From Trichoplax sp. H2 (Eukaryota; Placozoa; Uniplacotomia; Trichoplacea): a stretch of 64,000 nt of DNA. Every line of letters starts with the position of its first letter. Position 1 is the first letter of the stretch. The notes beneath the pieces are model-generated. The model did not search any database. It saw only the letters and a list, made by a program, of their open reading frames with translations, and was not told the DNA's origin. The stretch lies in contig NOWV01000101.1 of NCBI GenBank assembly GCA_003344405.1, forward strand, positions 124,001-188,000, written 5' to 3'. The translations under genes and the position numbers were made by a program. Shown here one piece after another: positions 22,963-37,710 of the stretch.

Positions 22963-25900
22963 CTTTAAGCTTCAAGTTACTAGATGTCGTGATCGCCAAG
23001 TTAAATAACTGCTCGATAACTTAATCTTAAAGACGAGTATTAAGCTTTGGTAATTGCTCAGGCTGTAATTAGAATTGAAAATTAATTTCGAGACTATTAG
23101 CTCCGATGAAAAACACGGTCAATTAAATTTGGAAAAATCAAATCTATACCTTCGACGATAGAATAAGTAAGATTCAAAAGATTGAGAAAAAATTTCCTCA
23201 GAATGATGCGCTAAGGATCAGAATGGAAGGCTGAAAATTTAGTTAAAATCTCTTTCTACATACATTGGGATAAATGTCCTTAATAAGCAATAAATTGAAA
23301 ACTATTCAATGTTGAGATCTTTAGAATAAATAGCAGAGATCTGAAAACGTAGGATGGTGGTCAATGATAAAGCAAAGTAGAAGAGTTTCCAGAAAGAGAT
23401 CGAGAATTCTCCGTATAGCTTCAAGCTGATTTTTATACCCAACAAGTTCAGAAACTGAGCATATCAACTCTCACTATTCGTTTCTAAATACTCTCTACTA
23501 TACAGTAGTTCTAAATAATGCAATGGTATCTGTTATATATGAAAAGAATTAATCCTTCTAACAGATAATGAATGAAAGAGATTCAGTATTGTATAAATTT
23601 GCTCATGCAATAGCAGGACGTGCCAGGAAAACCTAATTGCCAGAGAGTAGATGGTAATCTAATACGAGTTAGCTTGAGGGCTTTAATGGCGATTTAAAGC
23701 TAAGTAACATCAAAATAGTCCAAAGCTTCTCGTAATTTCTTTCACTATATTTTTTATAATATAGGAGAATATCTATATAAGAGGTAACTATTCGTGTCCG
23801 AAAAAAATATTTAGGGCGCTAAAGGCTTGAATGAAATTAAATACCAAATTGATAGAGAGTAAATAATTTTTACTTACACTAATGATTTAATGAGGATATA
23901 GGAATTAGACGAAGTTAAATGACTAAAAGTTTAACCTAATCCGTCTTAAATTTGTAACACAATTATTGCTATAAGAAGTAATTTTTAACTTTAGGTAAAT
24001 ATTAATAATTTTAAGGTTAAACTGAAACCAAGCACGTAGGTGAGTAGACAGATACCAATCAATTCTTCCTCAACTTAATGGCCGTAATAGTCATATTATT
24101 ATCGGGGCAAAATCAGGTAATTCAAGGATTTCTATTCCTCTTTATAATATCATTAAAAACAAATTGTAGTTTAAAGAAATAATTTTCAATTTTACGCGGA
24201 TATCCAAGGGACTCAATGATAGAAAGGCCTTAAATATCCATCGATAAGAAGGCGATTAATTCTTACTTAGCTTAAAAGCTCCAAAGATAATATAAGATGT
24301 GGGACAAAGTGATTTAAATTTCAGTCTACTTATTCCCAATATTGTTTTGATGCGAACTTGTCGTTGTAATAAGTAATTTTCAGCTGTAGATAGTGATCAG
24401 TAGGCCCTTAAAGCTGTAGTGAAATGAGATCGCCTAATCGAGTAGCATCGATATCGTAATAGTCAATTCTTTCTCGGTTTGTAGGCTTTCAAAGAATGTG
24501 ATAACCCGATCAATTCTTTCTCGATTTGCAAGTCTGAATGAAATGAAACAACCTGATCGAGTAAGTGCCGTAATAAATGATTCTTTCTTGTTTTGAAAAT
24601 TAAAGGAAGGAGATAACCTCTTCGAGTAGATATGGTAATAATCAATTCTTCCTGGGTTTGAAGACTTTAATGAAATGGGATAACTTAGTCGAGTAGATAT
24701 CGAGATTGTCAATTCTGGCTCAGCTCGCAGACATTGGAAATTAAACGAAGTTTTAGGTGATTCAAAAATTCAATCTATTCCTCTTTAATCTCATTTATAA
24801 GCAAATGGATTTATAATAAATATTTTTGAACTTTCGATATACGTACATCAGTGGCATCTCATGACCAACTAGAATCAATCTTGGCAATCTAATCAATCAA
24901 CTTTAGTCTAACCAGTCTTCAAGCCAGCTCAAGGCACATTACGACACAGGAAGTAGTTTTACTAATCGGTCTGCCTAGTATTTTTATTGATTTCAGATTT
25001 GAAACTGTACAAAGTGATTTGCAATATCGGAAACAAAATTCAATGATTGTAGCACCCGTAGAGGTAAAAGAAAAAATGATGTCAGTACAAGGCGGTCGTT
25101 AGTTTAACAAGAACAGATTTTTTTCACTAATGTTAATACAATCAATGCATCTCTCGCTAATTTGGACGTTGATTAACTTGTATCCATTTATAACTAATAT
25201 ATTGGGAGTAGTCCTTTTGTCATTTGAAATAATCTTTCGGATAAATAGATCCAATTTCTATAGTACAAACGATCACCATGACAAAATGATTGCTATCTTA
25301 ATAGATTCGTATGATTGCTTAAATAATTGCATTTATTATCAGCTAATTAAGGTATGGTCAATACTGTTAGGTCTATTTTTCAAGCTAGACAAATAAAATT
25401 TCCTTTAATATTGATACCATCCCTATACAACATGCATTTGTATTCAGATAAGGGGTAAAAAGCTACTTCTTTTTCAAACAACATCCATTTTCTCCTCCTT
25501 TACATTACCCTTTCATTTCTATGATGCAATCCTGTCACAAAGCAGCTTTGCAACAAGATAACGTAATGTGCGATCAATAGTCAATTCCTTGAACCACGTA
25601 TCAAGGAACGATATCTACACTATCAGAAACACTTTTGCTCTACTAACAGACTACTCAAAGACTTAGACGCCTGGTATTTTACGTTAAACACTAAGTTTAA
25701 GAATTTACTTTATTACACGATATACGGCATTTATATATTCTTCCTCAATAGTTTATGAGTCATACATAGTACGATTAACTTTGGAATCATTCACTGAATT
25801 AGATATTAATTTTAGCTACTGCTCCCTTAATGCAGACAACAGTATTTACGAACATAGACATCTGATGACTAATACAGAATAGTCAGATTACGATATGTCC

Positions 25901-28900
25901 TATCACGGAACATTTCCATGATAATTTACAATCTACCATAAGTAAGTTATTATTAAAATGATTCGAACTGTACAAGTAAGTAGATGATTTGAATTCCCCA
26001 TTATAACGATTAATTTCAGTATATGTATATGTATCACTGTCATAAAAAGTTAGTGCTATATTAAAACATAGTATATCCAAAATTAGAAGTTAACTAAATA
26101 AGGATAGGCTAACAGAATTATCCTAGCATAGATATTTCTATTCTAATACAGTATATAACACTGTCACAAATCCATACAAGCAAAATAGGTGAAATCTATC
26201 TCTATCCGGTACAGAGTAAATATATTATCAATCATATCCGGTATCAAGTAGAGATTAATTGGGGTCAAACTTTATCAATTCTTCTCTTCGAATCAATTGA
26301 AGTAACACCGCATATGTTCTGTAATCGATAATATCCACGTCTCAGTTATTGTAATCAGGCATCTAAGTGATCGATTTCAGGTAATTAATATAGAAATGTT
26401 AATTTATCGATCTGCTTTGGTCTTAACGACGACAGATTCGTTCCATTTTGGGTTATCACCACATTTTGGCAATGGATGGACGCTTTTACATGTATGGACG
26501 ATTGAATTAATGATTAATCTTCTCATTCGTGATTTTTATTAAAACTACATTTTAAATAGATATTTATCATTTCCTTTACGTTATATCTGATTGTAATACT
26601 AGACCGGTTAGACTTTAGATGAAGATGATGTAATAATAATGGATAGATACTTACAATAAACATACATGCGATTTCAAATATAATCCTCTCATTTAGTAGT
26701 TCAATCACGTTATTTTATTCAGATATTCCAATTTTTCCATCTATTTTTATACATACATTACAGTAGATTTATCTAATTTAAGATTATGATGATGTAATCA
26801 TATACCCGGGTATATATTTAGATATAGAAATTAATTAACATACAATCTTCTCATTAGTAACTGTCGGGATTGGCGCTAAATTATTGGTTTACAAACATTG
26901 TAAAATGAAAATATTCGCAAAATAACCCGCCCATGGATTGCATCTAAAATTGACAATTAAGTTGAGTATGAACTCCATGTTTAAATTTATATCTAGCCCT
27001 TTTGTTATTAGTTTCGATAGTAGATCCCTAATAGAAATATCGATGTGATAAAAATGCTCAAGGAATTTAAAAAAATTATCACAGGAACTAACAACTAAGT
27101 CACTAATCTACTTTGTTACTAATAATAGTGGTAGATTCACTAGGTTCAGATTATAATGCATATTATACAGTAGCATAATTATAATGCTTACGTACAGTAT
27201 TTGGAAATTGGTTAGATTTTAATTACAGAGAATTTAGATCATATGAATACATGCATGCCTCCTCTTTATTACTGCAGTGAATCGTAAAGAGAAGAATTTA
27301 TTATGATAAAAGGTCCAGAAATGATTGCTGATCGATTATATCTAATTGATTCTAAATTCAATCATAAAAGCACTAGCACTGAAGTAATATGAGTTTATCC
27401 GGATTGATTTTGCTACTGATTACTGAAGATAGTAATAGAAGTAGCCATAATGATAAAAGTGCCTAGAAAATCTAGAAATGATTATTGATTGGTTGATACC
27501 TAGTTTAAATCTCAGTTGAATCACGAAAATCCTTTGAAATCATTTCTGGGTCTACTTCGATATTAGTCACATAAAGCATGAATAAGAAGATGCAAGACGA
27601 TAATTGGTAAAAGTGCCTAATAAGGAATTTAATTGTCAACATCGACATGACGCTCGGTATAAATATCTTTAATTTGAGATTTAAATCTAATTATAGATGC
27701 ACTTACTTCATCCATACTTTATTTTGTTTATTAATTATAATAAATTTGTTAGTAAATTCCAATCGTAATTCTAACCAATTTTAGACATGAAAAAAGGCCG
27801 AGATAATTTTTTAATGTGAATACTAGGATCAATAGCAACTCAAATTTTGTAGCGGAAACGATTTTATATTAAATCAGCAGAGAAATGACTTGGTGAAAAT
27901 TCAATATATAGTACCAAAATGTATCTTGTTGTCCTTAGATATCGCTAAAAGGTTACATAAATCTCTACGTAAACAAGGACGAGATTCAGCAGTGATTACA
28001 GAATAAAGCCAGGCAAGGGAAAGCTTCACACCTTGATATAGGTAAATATACTGCTGTAGAGATGGCATGGTACGCAATGGTAACTTACGACTGGTATACT
28101 GTATATTGTAATGGCTGATTCATCGATCTAATCTGATCTTATCACGGTTACGTAAACCTTAATATGAATTTTTCTGCTATCGTATCTATAGAGTAATAAA
28201 TGGTGCACCAACGACATGAGTAGGGTTCATCGCCTAATACGCATTTCGAATTGACAAAAATTTCCGATGGGATTATGCATATACAGAATTAGCATGCACA
28301 CTAATGTCCGATATCTTGTCTTTATTTCAATATATCTTCAGAATTTCTCTCCTACCATATATACATTAAGAAGCTAGCAAATAGAAATATTTATTATCTT
28401 CATTGAAATTGATCTGATAACCCTATTTCAGTATACACACTTCAATGATAAACTTAACTGTACAGTAAAAAGTTTTTGCCAACTGTCACATTAGTTACAA
28501 ATTAGATAGCAGTGAAAAATAAAACTGTACAAAATGTTGTCGTCAGTATCAATGACCGGTAAGAAGCGACCATTCTGCGGTATTTATCATATGACTAATG
28601 GGAAATCGCTAACATGCCAGCAGCGATCAATCATTAATAAATTCTATAACAATAATAATAGAAATATCCCTAACCACATAAAAAATGTAATATTGCTTAA
28701 CAACGGCGGCTTTTTTAAAATGTGCTATCGTAGTTATGTGATATAATAATAGGTAAATAATATTTAGCTTTAGCAATAAGTACATTACACTATATTATAA
28801 TTGCAATTTCAGATAACGGATACATGGCATAATTCACGTGATAGATATTTCCGTTAGAGAACCCATTGGCCTACTATATAACTATACATATCTAGCTAGT

Positions 28901-29026
28901 TTTTGACAAGCCTAAGGACGTTAAACATCACTATTAACATTTCTTTATAGTTAAAAAATGGGTCAGCTTTCGAGTTCGCCAGGGAATGCGAAATTAGTAA
29001 GATATTGGCATCGAACAATAACTCAA
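22963..29026. other. 6-kb gene-poor region
   Basis: No gene recognised. The longest ATG frames, 25130-25396 (88 aa, hydrophobic, plus) and 28534-28746 (70 aa, Asn-rich middle, plus), show no domain, homology or splice support. A degenerate tandem array lies at about 24370-24735. Many short reused phrases (CAATTCTTCCTC, TTAATGAAAT, TAATTTTTAACTTT) across 23.6-24.9 kb suggest an older decayed satellite. CAGTA clusters are absent here. Confidence 0.6.
24370..24735. repeat. Degenerate ~66-bp tandem array
   Basis: Units carry (T)CGAGTAG near 24439, 24558, 24624 and 24691, followed by GTCAATTCTTTCTCGGTTTG and AATGAAATG.GATAAC. The spacing is about 60-67 bp. The open frames at 24434-24712 (minus) arise from this array. 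Confidence 0.65.
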
Positions 29027-32000
29027 TTAAGATTTTTTTCCTTTTTCTATATCTTCAATCAAATTTAATATCTTTTGCTTTTGCTTCTTGTTGAGGTGAG
29101 ATCCAACTCCGTGTAGAACCAAGTTTGAAAGGTGCTTAGATGAGTATTCCTGAATAATATAACCGAAAACCACAAAATTACAATAAAAATATGCTATCGT
29201 ACGAATAAGCCTTACTGTGAACGAAAGTTAAAATGAGAAATGGAAAGAAGCAAATTCTTTTCATTAATATAACAAACTTTATGAGAGCGAATCCATTTTT
29301 CAATTTCAGATTCAGTTAAATAATAGGCTTTGACGTAATTTTCTACGTATTCTTTTTCTGGTATTGGCCTATAAAAATGTTAATATCCGATATAGCTCAT
29401 TGAATTTAAAGCATTATACTACCTATAGCTCACTTTGTTAATGCAGTAAAATAATATTACTTCAGCTAAAGTTTTCTAATATACTTCATTACGGTATGTC
29501 TCAAGTTAATTGTAAAAACGTTCTACCTCACGGTTGTCATTTTCTCGAGCTGCAACAAGTATTGCTGAAAATCTAATTGCATTAAGGCTCTGCCTTCATT
29601 GCTGCATTTCTTTACATTACTGAAGCTAGAATAAAGGAAATTATCAGAATAAAGATATTCAATCACTATATCGCCAATTTTACTACAATTGATAATTTAC
29701 AGAGTCTTGTTAGCTTACCCATCAACAAATGTCTTATTAGCTAACTTTATGCAACGATCCCATAATATATTATATACTTCAATCGGCAATAACACTCTCC
29801 TGAAGTTACAAATATAAATTATTATTAATGTCTGAACCTTGTCGACCCACAAACCAAATACTGCTTATTAGAACTTAACTAACCGCGCCAAACTTTTAAA
29901 GTATGTATCGAACCGCCAGAATTCCTATATAAAGAGAACAAATCATGAAGTCAAATTCTACAGATATTTATTTATAAACATCCTTTTCAATACCTGTATT
30001 AATAAGTCGACGTAACTGCTGTGTTGTGACATAATTTCCTTAACGTCCCATTTAACATTATTCATAGCTAGACGAATCTGTAAATGAAAATGTATTACTA
30101 GAACCTAGACTGCAGCAAACAATTAGCGTTCTAAATTCATATATACCCCATCGTATTTAATCGATTTTGCTGAGATTGTTTGATATATTGGTAAACGAAT
30201 CTCCCGTACGATTCCGATTGTCTGAGTCAATAAAAATGTTTAAATGCCTTATGAATACTAAAAAGCAAGAAATTTTGTTTTGGTAATTTAAGCTAGGCTC
30301 ACCTGAGAATAAAACTGGGACAAAAAAGGGCGTTTTGAAGAAGGAATCATTGTTTCAAGGTGAAGACGAAGAAGTTCAAGTTTATCAGCTAAAAAAATCC
30401 TGTTACAGAAACAATGAATAACTAGCTCAGTACTTGATCATAATAATCATATTTCACCGAGTAAAAAATTACTTACACAGACTCAGTGGCAATGATTCTA
30501 CATGCTAATCCTCGTTGAGTTCCAGCATCAAATAGGGTAGCATCTAATGACATCCGTGGAAACTGAACCTAAATGTATTAATTTTAACGTTAACAAGAAC
30601 AGTCAATTCTTTGTATACTTTTAATAATGCGAATGTTATTATCACAAGCTGCTAATTTTTAGCTAACCTTAATATCATCGACACTGACACTAACAGATTC
30701 CTAAAAAAGAAATCACATAATGCTTGAATATCATCTCTTATAGCGACGTATTGAGAAAAGATAAAATGGCATAACCGTACTTTTCTGTACTGTACTTACA
30801 CTAGCATGCGAAGATTGGATCATGTTATCCTTTATCCTCTTTAAAGTTGCAGCAAGTTTACTGCTTAGTTGATGATTGTTACTAATCTGTAGAGAACGAA
30901 TTAAATTAATAGGATTAAATATCAGCATGAAATAATAGAAGCAACTCATTGATTAAGCGTACCGTTTCATTAGAAAAGAAGGAAAATACCTACAAATTTA
31001 TATACAGAGGGAGAAATGATTTTTTAGGTATACATAAAATTAGAATAATGACAGAATGGAATTTATTAACGTGGTATTATAGCTGCTTACCGTAAATAAA
31101 TAGTAATCAAAAAGCTGAGTCATGCTAATGAGAACATCGAAAGCAATTGGTGATAGCGCATGCATAATGTGCATATATCGCCCTGTGAAGAAACATAATA
31201 ATAGCTCTAATAACGTCTTAAAGTTTATATAGCTATAAGAGAACAAACTTTTCGTACCAAAAAACCGAATGGTAGTTAAAGTTGTATTGGCAACAACCGA
31301 AGAATTTTGTGAAAATTTTACATCGTTGGTCTCCCCAGCCTTGTAGTTCCTATTAAACGAAGAAAAATGAAGCTATGATTATTATGATACCAAATTAAAC
31401 TCAATGAAATATTTACTATAAACGTATATAGCAATACCTAGATGGCGTTTCACCGGTTTGCTCGTCGATAAAATCTTGTTTAAGTTCGTCTGTAATATTA
31501 TAAACCGAAAAAAAGAATTAAATAACGCAACTACAAGCACTTAGCAAATTTGATTTACTTACCAGGAATGTCATCTTCATCATTATCATTATAGATCGTT
31601 TTACCTTCTTCGTCTACCTCAGGTTCATCATTTGATGGCTATAAATAAATTTATTATGATATTCATTACCAATAATGCAGAATTGAAAAAGAGTACGATT
31701 TAAGTTTATAGGCCATATTTTAATTAAGGTAAAATGGTTCGCCATTTCATTACTGAAAATCAGCTATAACTACGAAAAACATACCACCAGCATAATAAAA
31801 CACACGTATATGGGTATTGGGGTAAATACTACAATTTATTGTTAATCAAGACTACCTCGAGCCATAATCTGCATAGCAGGAAATAACACAATATTACCTT
31901 ATCCGTGGAAACGACGTCATCTGGGCTATTATCTTCAATGATACAATCAAAAGGGCTCTCTAAAACGTTATATTTCTCAAAAATTCCTAAATGATGATAA

Positions 32001-35000
32001 ATAAATCTTAAATTGATAGTCCAAGTAAAATACCATTAACCTCACATCTCATACCATTCGTGTCAGATTTCGATTTGTTCGCGTCTTGAACAGCAGTTCT
32101 TAAAAATCTAAACTCCTGCATTATTAATTATGATCGTATTTAATTAATATATATTAAATATTAGAACTTTATCACTTTGAGATATTATAATAATAATTAC
32201 TTGAAGGTTGAATATATTAAATCCAAGCTCTAAAGGGCACACTTCCCATGCTTCATTCTCTAGGTACATTCTTAACTCGTCTAAACGAGCTCTAAAGCGC
32301 ATTTAAAATTTTTAAATGTTAGGTAAGAATCTACTTATTTTTATATCAGTAGTTTTCATTATGTTAGATGGTGAACGCATAACAACCAGAAAAGATAAAT
32401 TAGATTTTATTAGCGTGTATTAAGTACATATAATTACCGGTGATGCGATTTGAAATAATTAATACTCTGAGTACGAATTGTTTCTTGTAAGGTTTTCGAT
32501 TTACTTCCGCAAAATTCTTCACCCACTAACATTAACCTTTTAATTATTTTGAAAAATTAAATTAAAAAATTGAAGTAATTACCAAATTAAAGCAACTGCA
32601 AAAACTAGCTTTGTTGAAGTCTTCTACAATTAGTAAGTTCTACAAAAGTCCGATGAAAGATATAATAATCATACTAAATTATCACCTATTAGTAAGATCG
32701 AGAATGAATAACAGATCTTCAAATTTACTAAATGAGGAAAAGTCTGTGCCAAACAGTAGGAGTTTAACTTTCATTTGAACATCCTGAAATACGTATGATA
32801 AAAAAATGCATTAACAAATTAGTATTTAAACACATGTAATTGGTTCACATCAAGTGGATAATATGTAAATAAAATGTGGTCTACTTGAGTAAATGCACGC
32901 AATACTGAATAGTTGTTGAGCAATAACCTACTTGCCACACTCGGGTAAAACCAGTCTCTAGCTTCTTTAAAACATACTTCTTGTTGTAATCGTTTTCAAT
33001 ATCAGCTATACTAGGGTAAGAGTCTAATTTCGGTACATTTTTTTCTTCGTCTTTATGCCATTTCATGACGTAATAATAACTATGCATTATGTACCACATT
33101 TCCTATAAAAGTATAAAGCGCTACTGTTAGAGATATCTCTCTAACGCCTTGAGGAGACGGCATCGAAGTTATCTTTATGCAACTTAAGAAGTTCGTAAAA
33201 TTAAACTGATACCGTTACACGTACTTTTGATAAATGAATCAAACATTCGATGAATCGCGAAATCGGAACTTTCTGTTAAAATTTATTAGAGCATTGATTA
33301 ATAAACAATTTCAAAAGTAGAAATTATAGTCACCAAGGACATACTTTACACAAATCCTGATAGGAAAATTTTTGAGCTTCCTCTTTTATCAGCGCTTCTC
33401 CTTTTTCCTACAATTTCAGATAAATGATTAATTAATTGATAAATATATTATTATTAGCCAAAAATGGGTCGTAACGTAATCTGAACTTAAGCTATAAGTA
33501 CTTACCTCTACATGTCCGGTAACTACACTAAATGCAGTATTGTGAATAGCACTTGTATAATGCATATGTAATTGATCCATTGCAGCCTAATATTAAAGAC
33601 ATTGTAACTGTATCATATCCAATCATATGTATATTTATTTATCATGATATGCAATCAGAATAGGCTATACCCGATTCTTTCCAAGTAAACTGTAGGCGTT
33701 TTGAATAGTTGTGTATGTTTCTGAGTCAAATTTTGAACAAATCTTTGACAAGGCAACATCTAACTTTTCCTAACATAAAAGATGCAATATGCTCTCATTA
33801 CGTTATTTAATGAGGATCATATATTGTGTAATTTTTAGGTTTTAAAATTAGCATACTTCGATTATATCCTGCGTATCTCCAAGATTATGACTTAGTTCAC
33901 TAAACAGATAGACAAATAAATTAATAAGCATAAGGTAGCGAAAATTTTTAAACCAAATAGGTAAGATTCTTACAACAGAACTTCTATTAGAATATTAACA
34001 TTGGCAATTCAAAAGAAATTCTAGAAAAGATATGTTCCAATTATAATACCTAATGCATGAGAAATAATGATAAGTACTTGCTGCCTGTTGACACTCCCTA
34101 CAGAGTTGAATAGCTCCACAAAAATCTCCATTCTAATCAACAAATTTTGTTATAAAAACTTTTAATAAATGATTTATTTATATGTTGATCGTCAAGTTAT
34201 CAAGGTGTAGCGGCAAGTGATAATTTTAAAACTTACCTCTAATAGCTCTCGTAGATGAATATCCGTTTTTTGCTATTATGAATAAATAAAAATAATATGA
34301 AATTGTAAGTCCAATGTCGTTCCTTGTGTAATGGTATAAAATTAAAACCTTGAACCTACCAATGTTTTGATAGTATGAAAATTTTGCAATAGATAAGACA
34401 AGAGCTGTTTTTTTCGATGTTTTCCAAGAACTCCTAGACCTGCTCCACTAAATTTTTCTCTCGAAAGAGTTAATTTTCTTTAAATAATACAAACAGAGAT
34501 ACTTTAGATAGTGGATAATCTCTATACTACGTTTTCCAACTTATACTAGTTATTACTTTCTTCCACTGGCACACAAAACATTGGCTCTTTCCAGATCTTC
34601 CTGAAGATCCATTACCCTTTGCAGTTCCTAATTTGAATATTGCAATAGAGAAAGTTTAAAAATATTACATAGCGACATAATTAATTAACCTAGTGTGCTA
34701 TCAATCAAATATGCGATAATTTATAATACTAAAATTCGGATTAACAGATAAGGTGTATCCCAAACGTCAAGTTATTTGAAGTAAACTTTCGCATAAGTCG
34801 ATAGTTTGATAAGTTGTTACATTAGCAGATGACTCTCCTATAACGAATGAAATTTTGGCTTACCCCCATGTAAGCGGTATGATTTTCTAGAACCAACTCA
34901 GACAGTTTCTTTGTAACCTAGATAAAGTATCAAAAGTTATGATTTACAAAAGCATTCGAAAATTTCATAGGCTCGACATTAATTTTCAATCCATGTATAA

Positions 35001-37710
35001 TTTATTAATTGAGTATAACGATTGAATAAGATGTAGATTTATAAGTAAATGTTAATCTTTCGATAATATTCATCATATGAAACATCTTAGCCAATAAATC
35101 GGTCTATATTAACTAGCTAAGCTCATAACTATCGACAACCAATTTTACCCTAAGCACTTACAGATTTTAATTTCTTCTGAAGTTCAGTCCTTTGGCTTTC
35201 TATTATTTTTAGGCTTAATTCATGAGGCAATTTCTGCAAATTTTATGATTAAGAAAACATCAGTACTCTATTCTTACATCAATATAAATGGATAATATGT
35301 ATGGTTTACGCGTGTATCCAATATCAAAAAACACAACTACTAAGGGTGTAATACTATCATTATACTAGAACTTGCCTTTAATTCATGTGAACACGAATCA
35401 AAATTGGAGATTAAGAAATATTGCTGGTCTATTTCACGAATAACCTATCAAAACGCAATAATTCCAAACAACGTTGACATGTTGATCTTACTAATATAGT
35501 CAAATTTATTTAATGAGAGTAATCTTATTATGATAACTTAAGACACACGTCCGTGTTATTATCTAGCGATCTAAGCAAGGATAGCTAGAGCTCATTTTGT
35601 AGCTATAATACCTCGTCATGATCAACTTCATCTTCAATTGCTGAATCATCCTACAGTTAAAGAAACGGATTAGCATCTATTCCAAATAGAATAAATGTAG
35701 CAAGTAATTTCCCTTAATGATTCGAAATATCATCTGATTAATGACATCAAGACAAGAAGGATAACGCTAATAAAAGTATAATTAGTCTATAGTATTTGTT
35801 ATTAAGTTCATTTCTACTATCGTCAATTTACAGTAAGAACCAGCTGACAGAAGATAACCATCTCTAATGACTGTTTAAGAATAAATTTTAATCTGATCTA
35901 AAGTCGATGACAAAAGAAAGAATTAACTATTCAAAATAAATGAGGATTCAAATTTAATATAACAAAATATGCCGAGATGTTGTATCTACAGTACATTAAA
36001 ACTATACTTGATGATTATTAATTATTATCAATGGACTGCAAGCCATGATGATCATTTTCATTTTTAATACTCTTTATGTTATCTATAAATCTTTCAATTA
36101 CTGGATTACTAGCAATTGGACAGTTTTCTGTCACTTTAATTCTAAAAACGAGAAAGTGACATCGTTGGTATTTATCTTGATTTACTCCACTTGTCGGCGT
36201 ATCAAACTATGATATCGTGTTCAATTCATTTTATAATGAGCTAGAGTGTAAATGCTCTGCATCACTGTACTATAAAAATAACCCAATAGATCGAAATGAA
36301 GGTACGTATATTCAATTGTTATTCGTCGAGCGTGAAAAAATATTTGCATCATTTATAGGAACACCAATCCTTTCATTTTACGAAACGGAAATATCTTGAG
36401 TCAATGGATTGGATAGATTTAAGGCAATTCAACAGGAGAGGGCGACAGTGATCTAAGTAAATTATGATCACTTATGATTACCCCATATGCCATTGATTTG
36501 AAGGGCTGATATTTTATTCCCTTTGTCTGTATTGTACTGGCTGAATAATTTATGGCATTGGATAGGCGGATGTAATAGACGAACGTTCTAGCATGGATTG
36601 GATAATTTCACCATAGCCAATGGCGCAATAACGGCATAGAAATAGAATTACAGTCTAGTCATAACTATTTATCTCTTTCTCTGTCTGTCTATTTTAGTTT
36701 GTTACATAATCATATTGATCGAGTTTACTGATTTTTATACGGTGATAGCTGTATACGCATACACTATTTACCAGTTTTAACATTTGCTAGTGTACGCTTA
36801 TTATATATCATTATTGGTTTAAAGATCAACAAGAAAGTGACCTAGAAGATTAAAATGCAATGAAGATTACATGTAATTGGACAAACCTTAGTCACGCTAA
36901 AGGTTGGCGTTTGGCTGATTTCATTTTCACCTGTAGCTGATTGACCGCGGTCTTTATTCTGCTATCCATGAATAATGATAAAAAAGCAACAAATTTATAA
37001 GGGATTCCGTGATTGACCATTTACCATACAGTCGCTGACTAAATAAATAAAATACGGACAAAGAAAGTGTGCTATGATCTCGGACTATATGCTAGTCATG
37101 GTTAACCAATTACTATGATATCATGTCGATAACAATCATGCTAGTAAAATGGGCTACTTCTATTCGATTGAATTCTCTATCGAGTGGCGAAACGACGCAT
37201 GCAAGCATCCATCGTAGCAGAACTAGACATGCTATTGCAAGGAAAACTTTCAATAACATTGACTCCGTTGCCTATTGTAGCATTGTACTGTACATGCCTT
37301 TTCTATTAGCAACTATACGAAAGTAAACCATTCTAATGCAAGACAATTTCATCTTGATATCCAGTATCGTCCAATCTAGAATAGCGGATAGTCCAAAATT
37401 ATAAATTCAATGCTACCTAGACCATCATCATGGATGGTTTGATCCTATCTCCTATCTACTCGTTTGTACACTCTACTCTCTCGACACGCATCGTGTCGAA
37501 TGCTTGAATGGAAATGATAGAAAGTGCCATCTTCAACTATACATAAAGCAAGCGATTGGCTCAATTGTTGTGGCTCTCACTCGTTTATTTTCCACCGTGA
37601 AGGGAAATCATAGTAAGAAATCTATCAATTGATTCTTTAGCATGTATTTGAAAGATAGAAGAACTTACATCACGATGTAATAAATGGCGAACTCTATCTT
37701 TCAATGGCAT
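29027..37710 (-). CDS. VPS50: VPS50 (syndetin), EARP tethering-complex subunit
   Basis: Coiled-coil subunit of the endosome-associated recycling complex (with VPS51-53). I join 36 exons; 2790 nt, 929 aa; human about 964. In coding order: 37669-37710, 36887-36961, 35612-35650, 35376-35444, 35162-35233, 34864-34917, 34557-34627, 34360-34477, 34237-34272, 34050-34132, 33857-33899, 33671-33769, 33506-33586, 33345-33407, 33146-33172, 32932-33102, 32686-32783, 32438-32536, 32201-32291, 32055-32115, 31898-31986, 31563-31638, 31438-31489, 31258-31349, 31091-31182, 30800-30886, 30668-30700, 30477-30568, 30303-30399, 30147-30221, 29994-30077, 29884-29924, 29719-29799, 29527-29619, 29278-29368, 29027-29149. 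Diagnostic stretches: [69 protein letters not shown] and the C-terminal VGSHLNKK. Exon 15 (27 nt) and exons 1-2 are less certain. The intron after exon 4 uses a GC donor (AAG|GCAAGT). Confidence 0.93.
36018..36141 (-). other. Candidate alternative (stop-containing) exon in VPS50 intron 2
   Basis: A strong acceptor (TTTCTCGTTTTTAG) at 36142 is followed, in one frame, by 40 open codons ([20 protein letters not shown]...) and a TAA at 36018-36020. The phase does not fit VPS50 exon 2, which ends in phase 0, and no good donor follows. It could be a poison exon, an alternative terminal exon, or the last exon of another minus-strand gene. Confidence 0.3.

Noticed and set aside
24434-24712. 92-aa minus-strand frame
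   Set aside because: It is produced by the degenerate 66-bp tandem array; its peptide repeats mirror the DNA repeat.
25130-25396. 88-aa hydrophobic frame on the plus strand
   Set aside because: It has an ATG but no recognisable domain, conserved motif, splice sites or polyadenylation signal.
28534-28746. 70-aa frame with an Asn-rich middle
   Set aside because: No signal peptide, family or exon signals; consistent with chance in AT-rich DNA.
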